Assembly (NCBI GenBank): GCA_001303665.1
Contig: LJUF01000133.1
Span: 1 to 8,312, forward strand
Direction: 5' to 3'
Length of the DNA: 8,312 nt
Source: Phycisphaerae bacterium SM23_33
GTDB taxonomy: Bacteria > Planctomycetota > Phycisphaerae > SM23-33
Of this stretch, positions 1-7,028 are shown piece by piece; positions within the stretch are counted from its first letter, which is position 1, and each line of letters begins with the position of its first letter. The notes under the pieces are model-generated. The model had not been told where the DNA came from and did not search any database. It saw only the letters and a list, made by a program, of their open reading frames with translations. The translations under genes were made by a program, and so were the position numbers.

Positions 1-1
1 C

Positions 2-1366
2 GACGAGCACGCCATTTTCCTCATCGCCTGCCTGCTGCTGAACGAGACGCATTACTACCAGCTCGGCGGCCCCGGCCCCGACGGCCGCGACCTCACCGGC
101 AAGGTCTCCTACCTCATCCTGGAGGCCGCCCACCGACTGGGCATCGCCAACAACCTCACCGTCCGCGTCCACGATGAGATGGACGAGCAGTTCTTCCTGA
201 CGGCCGTCGGGCACCTGCTCCGCGACCGCAAGGGCTGGCCCAGGTTCGCCGGCGACAAGGGCCTGGTGGAGGGCTTCATGCGAAACGGCTACCCGGCCGA
301 GCTGGCCCGGCAGCGGGTCGCCGTCGGCTGCCACTGGATGGCCATCCCCGGGCGGGAGTACACCCTCAACGACGTCGTCAAGATCAACGTCGCCAAGGTC
401 TTTGAGGTCGCCTTCCATGACATGGTCGAGGACCCGACCGTCCGGCCGAGCGTGTGCGAGCTGTGGCGGCGCTTCCAGGACCACCTCCGCCGGGCGGTGC
501 TGTGCACGGCCAAGGGGCTGGACTTCCATCTGGCCCACCAGGCGGACAACGAGCCGGAGCTGATGCTCAACCTGCTCTGCCACGGGCCCATTGAGAAGGG
601 CGTGGACGTCACCGACGGCGGCGTGGAGTTCTATGACATGTGCGTGGACGGGGCGGGGCTGGCGACGGTGGCCGACTCCTTCGCCGGACTGGCCCAGCGG
701 ATCGAGCGAGAGCACCTGCTCACCTGGGACGAGATCGTCACCCATCTGCGGCACAATTACGGCGGCCCCGACGGGCCGCGGGTCAGGGCGATGATGAAGG
801 CCGGCCCGCGCTACGGCCAGGGCGGCTCGCTGGGCGATGAGTGGGCCGTCCGCGTCAGCCGGCTGTTCGCCAGGCTGGTCAAGGAAAGGCCGACCCCCGG
901 CGGGCGGATCATGATCCCGGGGTGGTTCTCCTGGTCGTCCACCGTCGCCATGGGCCGGATCGTCGGGGCCACCCCCGACGGCCGGGGGGCGGGCGAGCCC
1001 ATCTCGCACGGGGCCAACCCCAACAACGGCTTCCGCACGGACGCCGCCGCCACGGCCATGGCCAAGGCCATCGCCTCGATCCAGACCGGCTACGGCAACA
1101 CCTGCCCCATGCAGTTGGAGCTGTCGGGCGGCTTCGACGACGAGGAGGGCATCGCCAAGGTCGCCGCCCTCATCAAGACCCACTTCGACTTGGGCGGGAC
1201 GCTGTTCAACGTCAACATCATCGACAGGGAGAAGCTGCTGGCCGCCCACAAGGACCCCTGGGCGTATCCGGACCTGATCGTCCGCGTGACCGGCTTCACC
1301 GCCTACTTCGCGGCCCTGTCGCCGGAGTTCCGCCAGCTCGTCGTGGACCGGATCATCGCCGAGTAG
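2..1366 (+). CDS. Glycyl radical enzyme, pyruvate formate-lyase family, C-terminal part (5' end outside window)
   Basis: This reading frame is open from base 2, so the gene starts upstream; 454 codons are present, against roughly 750-850 residues for the whole family. Glycyl radical enzymes use a backbone glycine radical to make a thiyl radical on a cysteine, which attacks the substrate in the anaerobic cytoplasm. Both sites are visible. The cysteine lies in GCHWMAIPG (codon 329-331). The glycine lies in RVTGFTAYF (codon 1292-1294), close to the family's RVxGYSAxF, 21 residues before the stop. They are 321 residues apart, similar to the 315 in pyruvate formate-lyase. Family blocks such as ATPDGRGAGEP (969-1001) and the GGVEFYDMCVDGAGLATVADS segment region (about 617-677) also match. 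The cysteine is followed by HWM, neither the CC pair of pyruvate formate-lyase nor the CVE of the dehydratase and lyase classes, so the substrate is not assignable. The radical-SAM activase needed by the family is not in the window. The family call is firm; the reaction is unknown. Confidence 0.93.
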   Translation, partial: DEHAIFLIACLLLNETHYYQLGGPGPDGRDLTGKVSYLILEAAHRLGIANNLTVRVHDEMDEQFFLTAVGHLLRDRKGWPRFAGDKGLVEGFMRNGYPAELARQRVAVGCHWMAIPGREYTLNDVVKINVAKVFEVAFHDMVEDPTVRPSVCELWRRFQDHLRRAVLCTAKGLDFHLAHQADNEPELMLNLLCHGPIEKGVDVTDGGVEFYDMCVDGAGLATVADSFAGLAQRIEREHLLTWDEIVTHLRHNYGGPDGPRVRAMMKAGPRYGQGGSLGDEWAVRVSRLFARLVKERPTPGGRIMIPGWFSWSSTVAMGRIVGATPDGRGAGEPISHGANPNNGFRTDAAATAMAKAIASIQTGYGNTCPMQLELSGGFDDEEGIAKVAALIKTHFDLGGTLFNVNIIDREKLLAAHKDPWAYPDLIVRVTGFTAYFAALSPEFRQLVVDRIIAE

Positions 1367-1405
1367 CCGCCCCGGCCGGCGGAAAAATCGCCACAAAGCC
1401 AACCG

Positions 1406-1433
1406 TTGCCTGCTGCCGCGCATCTACTACAGT
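1406..1433 (+). promoter_or_regulatory. Weak sigma-70-like promoter candidate ahead of the protease gene
   Basis: TTGCCT (1406-1411) and TACAGT (1428-1433) are separated by 16 nt and each matches four of six bases of the sigma-70 consensus. They sit about 100 nt upstream of the start at 1534, inside the only sizeable gap on the + strand (1367-1533). In GC-rich DNA such matches arise by chance, and promoter rules for this kind of organism are uncertain. No clear ECF-type element (GGAAC-like -35) was found in the gap. The rest of the gap shows no small gene. Confidence 0.22.
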
Positions 1434-1521
1434 GGATCGAGGTTCGATTTGCGCCCATGGTCCGTGACCCGGCACGTGCCGGGGGCCGACAGTCCGCAAA
1501 GACAAGGCCCACTCTGGAGAA

Positions 1522-1527
1522 GGGAGG
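1522..1527 (+). promoter_or_regulatory. Ribosome binding site GGGAGG
   Basis: GGGAGG lies 6 nt before the ATG at 1534. It fixes this start, because the encoded protein then begins directly with a signal peptide. Confidence 0.7.
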
Positions 1528-1533
1528 CCGTTT

Positions 1534-4059
1534 ATGTCCGGAAAGACACTGTTGTGCGCCGCCGTGCTGGCGGTGCTATGTTTCTCGATGACGCCGGAGA
1601 CCGGGGCGGGGGAGACGGCAGTTGCGGCAGGGGCGAACCTGCTGTTCCAGACCCTGCCCTGGGAGCATGCCGACTTCTACTGTTGCCAGGGCCAGCCGGT
1701 CCATGCCACTAGGAAGAGGGCGTTCTGCAAGAGCGAGCGCCCGCTGCTGTTTGACAACCCGGCGGCGAAGTTTCCCGTGGCGATCCTGTTCGATGAGTCC
1801 GGCGGGACGGAGACCGGCTACGACACGCTGTACGTCGATTTCGACGCCGACGGGCAGTTCGCCGATGATCCGGTCTACAAGGCCGACAAGGGCGCCGTCG
1901 CCGGAGCAGCGGGGTTCGGCGGGGACGTGAAGGCGTGCTTCGCCAACGTGCGCGTCGTCCACAGCCGCAAGCGCAATTGGCTGCCTCGCGTGCAGGTGGC
2001 GCTGCTGTCGGGGCGGTCCGACGACGGGCAGGTCGCCGAAAGCTGCGTGATGATCCCACAGGAATGGGCCGTCGGGACGGTCAACGTGGACGGCAGGAAG
2101 CTGGCGGCGGCCCTGATCGACCGGAACTGGAACGACCGGCTCACCGACGCGGGCGGGCTGAACCTCCAAGACCCCCCCGGCGGCTTCCCGCGCGGGGACT
2201 ACCTGGTGCTGGGGATCGACGGGGAAAAAAGCCTTCTTCCCAACGACGCCATGGCCCGGGGCGGCTCGGCGCGGGGGGTCCTGACCGAGCACCTGGTGCT
2301 GGATTCGGGGGCCTACAGGGTCAAGGCCGGCCAGTCGGCCCGGGGCGTCAGGCTGGACCTGCTGCCCGTCAAGGCCACCACCGGGAGGCTCAAACTGCCG
2401 GCAACCATGACCGGGCGTCGCCTGTGCCTGATCGGAACGAAGACCTGCGTGCTGCTGGCCAAGCCGACCGACGTGGTCACGCTGCCGGCCGATACCTACG
2501 TCGCTCACCAGCACCCGGAGCAGACCACGTTTGCGGTCGAGGCCGACCGGACCGTTGAGCCCTGGCCGACAGCTCCACCCATCAAAAGCAACCTGGCGGT
2601 GCGGGAGATCAAGCTGGAGCCGATCGGGGAGGGTAAGAACGCCGTCCGCGTACAGGTGCAAAACACGGCCGATCAAAGGCAGACCTTCGCCATTCACATT
2701 CAGACCCGCTCCCCGCAGCACGGCCGAAGAGGCATTGGCTGGGGCAGTGCCTATTTTGACACCTTCCAGGGCAAAGAGACGAAATGGCTTCGCTTTGCCT
2801 TCAAGATCTTCCCGCCGGTCACGGACGACGCCTGGGTGAGGCTGCGGTTCTATAATCCCGATTCTCGTGAGATTTACGATTTCAAGCGGTACTTCCTGGA
2901 AAAGAAGCAGACGGCGGGACAACTGGAGCGCAGGCGGACGATGGGAACATCTGAGCCGGCCTCCAAGGAGCAAGCCCAGGAAGTCACGCGAGCATTTCTT
3001 CAGATCCAGGGCGATCTGAAACAGAAGAAGTACTCCGAGATCTGGGACCGCTTCACCAAAGACTGCCAGGAGGTCGAGTACCTTGGCCTTGGACTTGACC
3101 ATTTCCGCAAGACAATGGACGAGTTGTCTGTCTTCTGGTGGGACAGAGTGCAGTTTCTCCAGCTCCAGCCGCGATCCGTCGCCAGAAGGGGCGGGCTATT
3201 CGTTCTGACGGCGACGCGCGACGAGGAAAGCTGGGAGATTGACTTTCTCCGGGAAGACGGCCAATGGAAGATTGACTGGATCAGAGGGTACACCACGGCC
3301 GTGGCGGCCTGGGGCAGTTGGGAAGAGCGATTGCTCCCGAAGATGGAAAAGCACGCCACGGACCATTTTGACATCCACTATTTCAAGGGTTCCACCGCCG
3401 CCAAGCGGATACCGGAGATTGCCGAGGCAAGAGAGAAAGGGTATCGGGGCATTTGCGATTTCCTGGGCACGCGGTCGAAGCTGCGGATCCGACTGGTGCT
3501 GTTCGAGGACGAGAACACGAAGTTCCGGACGACGGGCCACCAGGGCATGGGCTGGGCGTATGGCACCACCCTGGTGGAGGTCTGCGGCCCGGAGGGCAGG
3601 CTGGACCCTTACCACGAGACCACCCACGTGCTCACCAGAGACCTTGGGCGCCCGCCGGCGCTGTTTGTGGAAGGCATCGCCGTCTACATGACGGAGCGAT
3701 TGGGGGCCCCCGCGCTGGAATACTTGGGAGGGGGCAAATCCTCGCTGCATGAACGGGTCAGGCAGCTCAGGAAAAGCGGCGAGTGGATCGGTCTCCAGGA
3801 GCTGCTGACGTACACGGAGATCGGGTCAGGCAAGACCCGCCCGACGATATCGTATGCCCAGGCGGGCAGCTTCGTGAAGTTCCTGATGGACGCCTACGGC
3901 AAGGAGAAATTCTTCCGGGCGTACGGGACGCTTCAGAACTCACCCGCCGCGGGCGTGCAGCAGCAGAACCGGAAAGCCCTCGAGGCGATATATGGCCAAT
4001 CCCTGGCCGAACTCGAGACGAGTTGGCACAAGGCCTTCGAGGCTGCCAGCCGGCCGTGA
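1534..4059 (+). CDS. Exported multidomain protein with C-terminal gluzincin (peptidase MA-like) metalloprotease domain
   Basis: 841 residues. Residues 1-26 look like a Sec signal peptide: a lysine, then the hydrophobic run LLCAAVLAVLCFSM, then a polar stretch with possible cleavage near GAG-E. No proper lipobox is seen, so it is probably periplasmic or secreted. Residues 35-340 are beta-rich and contain two acidic loops like EF-hand or dockerin calcium sites: DFDADGQFADD (102-112) and DRNWNDRLTD (196-205). Residues 350-460 look like a second beta domain. Residues 480-590 resemble an NTF2/SnoaL-type fold (helical start, WDRF, then strands ending in GQWKIDWI). Residues 610-840 resemble the peptidase MA family: HFDIHYF, then HETTH (694-698, bases 3613-3627) with two histidine zinc ligands and the catalytic glutamate, and FVEGIAVYM with E713 as probable third ligand. 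These match the gluzincin pattern HExxH...E. The substrate is unknown and a non-proteolytic role is possible. The sigma-like gene follows after 63 nt or less. Base composition falls in the second half of the gene. Confidence 0.88.
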   Translation: MSGKTLLCAAVLAVLCFSMTPETGAGETAVAAGANLLFQTLPWEHADFYCCQGQPVHATRKRAFCKSERPLLFDNPAAKFPVAILFDESGGTETGYDTLYVDFDADGQFADDPVYKADKGAVAGAAGFGGDVKACFANVRVVHSRKRNWLPRVQVALLSGRSDDGQVAESCVMIPQEWAVGTVNVDGRKLAAALIDRNWNDRLTDAGGLNLQDPPGGFPRGDYLVLGIDGEKSLLPNDAMARGGSARGVLTEHLVLDSGAYRVKAGQSARGVRLDLLPVKATTGRLKLPATMTGRRLCLIGTKTCVLLAKPTDVVTLPADTYVAHQHPEQTTFAVEADRTVEPWPTAPPIKSNLAVREIKLEPIGEGKNAVRVQVQNTADQRQTFAIHIQTRSPQHGRRGIGWGSAYFDTFQGKETKWLRFAFKIFPPVTDDAWVRLRFYNPDSREIYDFKRYFLEKKQTAGQLERRRTMGTSEPASKEQAQEVTRAFLQIQGDLKQKKYSEIWDRFTKDCQEVEYLGLGLDHFRKTMDELSVFWWDRVQFLQLQPRSVARRGGLFVLTATRDEESWEIDFLREDGQWKIDWIRGYTTAVAAWGSWEERLLPKMEKHATDHFDIHYFKGSTAAKRIPEIAEAREKGYRGICDFLGTRSKLRIRLVLFEDENTKFRTTGHQGMGWAYGTTLVEVCGPEGRLDPYHETTHVLTRDLGRPPALFVEGIAVYMTERLGAPALEYLGGGKSSLHERVRQLRKSGEWIGLQELLTYTEIGSGKTRPTISYAQAGSFVKFLMDAYGKEKFFRAYGTLQNSPAAGVQQQNRKALEAIYGQSLAELETSWHKAFEAASRP

Positions 4060-4122
4060 AGCCCGTTCCCGCAGCCGGCCGGCTCCTGGACCATGGTCGC
4101 GGCCGGAGGCCGTCCGCAAGAG

Positions 4123-5868
4123 ATGCCGAATCCCATGTCGAACAGCAAGGAAACTGAACTCGCCGGTCTCGACGAGGCGGCCCTGGCCGGCCTCGACGAC
4201 GCCGGCCTGGTCAGCCGGGTGAAGGAAGGCGACCACGGCGCCTTCGCGGCCCTGGCGGCGCGGTATCAGGGGCTGATCCTGCTCGTGGCCGAGCGGGTCG
4301 TCGAAAACCGCGACGACGCCATGGAAATCAGTCAGGATGTCCTGCTGAAGCTGTACCGGCAGATCGGGGAGTTGAACCGCCCCGGCGGGCTAAAGGCCTG
4401 GCTGTCGAAGACCGCGCGCAACCGTGCCCTGGCCGTCGTCCGCAGGCGCCGCCACGCTCCCCTGGAGTTTCACTGCGGCCAGGCCACCACCGTTCACGGC
4501 CAGGCAGACAGGCTTCTTGCGGAGAACGGCACGTCGGCTGCCGGCCAGGCCGAACTCAACGACCTCAGGGCCCAGATTCGCCGGCAGGTGTCTGTGCTGG
4601 CCGGCGAGCATCAACGAATGGTGCGGATGCACTATCTGGAGGGCCTGGGTCTGGGCGAGATCGCCCGGCGTCTGGGCATCCCGGTCGGGACCGCCAAGTG
4701 GCGACTGTCGCAGGCCCGCCAGGAACTGCGAAAGGAACTGATGATGTCCGAACTGACCGACGCCCTCAGAAACCGGTCGACGTCCGGTCCCCTGTTGCAG
4801 GTTTCCACGGTATGGGGATCGACCGGTCCCGACCGGGAACTCCGCGCATCGGAGGTGACCAAGACCCTGCTGGCCCAGCAGATCCTCTTCTGCCTCCGCA
4901 AGCAGGCCAAGGCCCCCGAGGAGGTGGCCCGACAGGTCAAGGCCGACGTCAGCTACGTGAAGGAACATCTGGCAAGGATGACCGAGGCCGAGGTTCTCGA
5001 CCGGCAGGACGGAACCTACCGGGCCAACTGCGTCCTGCTCGACACCGACGACGTCAAGGCCCTCAAGAGCAAGCTGGCCCCCAGAGGCTGGCAGACTGCC
5101 GACGTCATTGCCCGGCACGCAGAGGTGCTGTCCCAGGCCATCGCCCGGTTGACGGTCTCGGCCGGAGGGTTCGACCCGGGGTATCTCCGCTGGATCATCC
5201 TGCCCACGATGGTGCTCAACATCGGCCTGCAGAGCCGGTTGGAGCAGGCCAAAGGGGTCGTCGTCAAGCCCCCGCCTCGCCCCGACGGCGGCAACTGGTT
5301 CTATAAGCCGCGCCTGCTGGCCGCCAGGATGCCCATCGAGCTGGGGTGCAACTGGTCTGGGGGCCGCGACGGTCATGCCCAGTACTGGACCTCGGAAGTG
5401 AGCATGACCATCACCCGCCCCAGCGCGCCCGAACTCGCAATCCTTCGCCGGTCGGCCAAGGGCCCGGTGCAGACCAACAGCCTCGCCGACGTGTTTTCCG
5501 AAGAGACCGTCGCCGCGGCGGCCGAGCACGGGCTGATCCGCAGGCAGGGGGATCACATGGTCGCTAACGTACCTGTGTTTACCCCCGCCGACGGCGACAT
5601 ATTGGACCCGGTGCTGACGGCCATCGTGGACGACGTGGTCGAGCAGGTGTACGCGGACTACCCGGACGATGTCTACGCCCTGCTGGACTCGCTGGGGTTT
5701 GGCTTCATCCGGGGGGACTATGCAGCCCACGCCCAGGAGCTGGCCCAGATGGGCGCCGTCCGCGGCCTGATGGACAAGGCCGTCCTGCCGGATCCGCCCT
5801 CGCCGGCCCCGCCGGGATGGGGCTTCTTCGCCTGGGAAGGAACCTTCGCCCCCATGGAGCGGGGATAG
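4123..5868 (+). CDS. ECF-like sigma-70 family factor with large C-terminal winged-helix/unknown extension
   Basis: 581 residues from the ATG at 4123. Sigma region 2 spans about residues 28-110 (LVSRVKEGDHGAFAALAARY, then DDAMEISQDVLLKLYRQIGEL and GGLKAWLSKTARNRAL), which binds core polymerase and the -10 element. Region 4 spans about 150-206 (EIARRLGIPVGTAKWRLSQA), a helix-turn-helix for the -35 element. A normal ECF factor would end here, near 210 residues. This one continues for about 375 residues: a winged-helix-like segment (246-308; APEEVARQVKADVSYVKEHL, a small wing DGTYRANC), a helical stretch, a PPPRPDGGNWFY loop (384-395), and an acidic helical end. No membrane segment is seen, so this is probably a cytoplasmic sensory or regulatory module whose ligand I cannot name. 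Start choice: ATG 4093 has no binding site; 4123 has GGAGG at 4105-4109 but with a long 13-nt spacer; 4135 is also possible. It follows the protease gene closely and may be co-transcribed with it. No anti-sigma gene is seen. Confidence 0.9.
   Translation: MPNPMSNSKETELAGLDEAALAGLDDAGLVSRVKEGDHGAFAALAARYQGLILLVAERVVENRDDAMEISQDVLLKLYRQIGELNRPGGLKAWLSKTARNRALAVVRRRRHAPLEFHCGQATTVHGQADRLLAENGTSAAGQAELNDLRAQIRRQVSVLAGEHQRMVRMHYLEGLGLGEIARRLGIPVGTAKWRLSQARQELRKELMMSELTDALRNRSTSGPLLQVSTVWGSTGPDRELRASEVTKTLLAQQILFCLRKQAKAPEEVARQVKADVSYVKEHLARMTEAEVLDRQDGTYRANCVLLDTDDVKALKSKLAPRGWQTADVIARHAEVLSQAIARLTVSAGGFDPGYLRWIILPTMVLNIGLQSRLEQAKGVVVKPPPRPDGGNWFYKPRLLAARMPIELGCNWSGGRDGHAQYWTSEVSMTITRPSAPELAILRRSAKGPVQTNSLADVFSEETVAAAAEHGLIRRQGDHMVANVPVFTPADGDILDPVLTAIVDDVVEQVYADYPDDVYALLDSLGFGFIRGDYAAHAQELAQMGAVRGLMDKAVLPDPPSPAPPGWGFFAWEGTFAPMERG
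4731..4746 (+). promoter_or_regulatory. Possible internal ribosome binding site and tandem ATG at the sigma/extension junction
   Basis: AAAGGA (4731-4736) precedes two adjacent in-frame ATG codons (4741 and 4744) by 4 and 7 nt. The ATGs fall exactly where sigma region 4 ends and the C-terminal extension begins. Initiation here would yield the extension alone, about 374-375 residues. The same bases also encode an ordinary KELMM segment, so chance is a real alternative. Confidence 0.25.
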
Positions 5869-5912
5869 CTTCCGCCGACCGCGCCGCCTCCGGGGCAGGA
5901 CAAAGCCGGCGG

Positions 5913-7013
5913 CTACAGCCCTTCCATGGCCACGTCGTACATGGCCAGGAGGTTCTCCAGCTTGCAGGAGTTGTCGGCCTCGGTGGTGGAGCCCATGAGG
6001 TAGCCGGGGCACGCGTCGCGGATGGCCTGGCGGCAGACCTCGCGGACCTGCTCGGGCGTGCCGCGCGAGAGCAATTGGCTCATGTCGATGCCCCCGGCCA
6101 GGAACAGCTTGGGGTACTTCTGGCGGACCTCTTTGAGGCTCATGCCGGCCACGGTCTCGATGGGGTTCAGCCCGTCAATGCCTGCCGCCACCAGCTCGTC
6201 CATCACCTCCATGTGGTAGCCGTCGGTGTGGAACAGGCACTTGATGCCGTGCTCGTGCCAGGCGTCGTTGAGCCGCTTCAGCCGCGGAAACAGCTCCCGC
6301 CGCAGGTACTCCGGCGAGTGGAGCAGCCGGTTCTTGTAGGCGATGTCGCAGTAGGTGAGCACCGCCGGCGACAGCGACGGGTCGGCGACGGCGTGGCAGA
6401 CGGCGACGCCGCGGTCCGTCCAGGCCTGGAAGGCCTCGGAGAGGATGCCCGGGTCGTCCGCGCTGAGATAAGAGAACAGCTCCAGCCCCAGCCTGTGGCG
6501 GATGTCGTCCAGGCCAGTGCCCTGCTCGGCGAGCAGGTGCACCGTGTCGCCGATCCGCGCCTGCACCTGGGCGAACCAGCGGTGGTAGTTTTCCCGGTAC
6601 GTCCGCGGGTCGGCGTTGATGTGGCTGGTCTCGGCGGCGAGCTTGGCGATGAGCTTCTTGAGGTACTCGGCCGCCCCGGCCTCGTCGTCGAAGGGGCGCT
6701 TGACGATCCAGGAGGTCTTCTCCCAGCCGTCCTCGTGGATCTGGAAGCCGAACGGGTCGGTGTAGTCTCGGTCCAGCATCACGCCGAAGGTGGAGTGGCG
6801 GGTGGCATCGAGCATCCCGGCGATGGCCTTGCCGGTGATGCGGTCGACCTCCGCCCTGGTCTGGGGGTCGTTGGCCGGCGGCGGGAGCTTCTGGCCGCTG
6901 AAGTGCTCGATGGCGGCGTGGCACAGGAGGATGTCGTACAGTGGCACGCGGTCGGTCTCCTGGAGGTTCGTCGCCCGCTCGACGCGCTGTCGTTTCGTCA
7001 TCGTGGCGGCCAT
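5913..7013 (-). CDS. Uroporphyrinogen decarboxylase (URO-D) family protein, divergent methyltransferase-like
   Basis: 366 residues, a usual length for URO-D-like TIM-barrel proteins. The superfamily includes HemE and the MtaA/CmuA-type methylcobamide methyltransferases, plus many uncharacterised members. Seen here: an N-terminal DRVPLYD (21-27), LFHTDGYHMEVMDELVAAGID (260-280) followed by GLNPIE (281-286), GGIDMSQLL (307-315), and a C-terminal GSTTEADNSCKLENLLAMYD (341-360). The HemE signature RxxGRY is absent, so heme synthesis is not supported. MtaA-type enzymes bind zinc through HxC plus a distant Cys; here the first part is H262-T-D264 with C350 the only late cysteine nearby, so a zinc site is possible but altered. 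The start at 7013 has GGAG (complement of 7020-7023) 6 nt upstream. It begins 15 nt after the stop of the preceding URO-D-like gene, so co-transcription is likely. It faces the sigma-like gene convergently across 44 nt. The reaction is unknown; methyl transfer is inferred from family only. Confidence 0.9.
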   Translation of the reverse strand: MAATMTKRQRVERATNLQETDRVPLYDILLCHAAIEHFSGQKLPPPANDPQTRAEVDRITGKAIAGMLDATRHSTFGVMLDRDYTDPFGFQIHEDGWEKTSWIVKRPFDDEAGAAEYLKKLIAKLAAETSHINADPRTYRENYHRWFAQVQARIGDTVHLLAEQGTGLDDIRHRLGLELFSYLSADDPGILSEAFQAWTDRGVAVCHAVADPSLSPAVLTYCDIAYKNRLLHSPEYLRRELFPRLKRLNDAWHEHGIKCLFHTDGYHMEVMDELVAAGIDGLNPIETVAGMSLKEVRQKYPKLFLAGGIDMSQLLSRGTPEQVREVCRQAIRDACPGYLMGSTTEADNSCKLENLLAMYDVAMEGL

Positions 7014-7019
7014 CGGGCG

Positions 7020-7023
7020 CTCC
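7020..7023 (-). promoter_or_regulatory. Ribosome binding site GGAG for the downstream URO-D-like gene
   Basis: Read on the - strand, GGAG lies 6 nt before the ATG at 7013, within the 15-nt gap after the stop of the upstream gene. It favours this start over the methionine four codons further in. Confidence 0.55.
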
Positions 7024-7028
7024 GGGGG

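Noticed and set aside
1534..1584. Lipoprotein signal in the exported protein
   Set aside because: The cysteines at residues 8 and 17 are preceded by leucine, not the small residue required by a lipobox, so a standard Sec signal peptide is preferred.
1576..3102. A 508-codon open frame on the - strand opposite the exported protein
   Set aside because: It stays open because of high GC. It has no recognisable domain, and the + strand protein has a signal peptide, a binding site and zinc motifs downstream.
5883..5913. Bidirectional terminator between the convergent sigma-like and URO-D-like genes
   Set aside because: The stem is only 6 bp with a 19-nt loop, overlaps the stop codon of the - strand gene and has no U-tract on either strand. 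It is kept only as part of the inverted-repeat observation.
4390..6012. A 540-codon open frame on the - strand opposite the sigma-like gene
   Set aside because: The + strand carries recognisable sigma regions 2 and 4. The antisense product has no recognisable motif and the composition of a GC-rich shadow.
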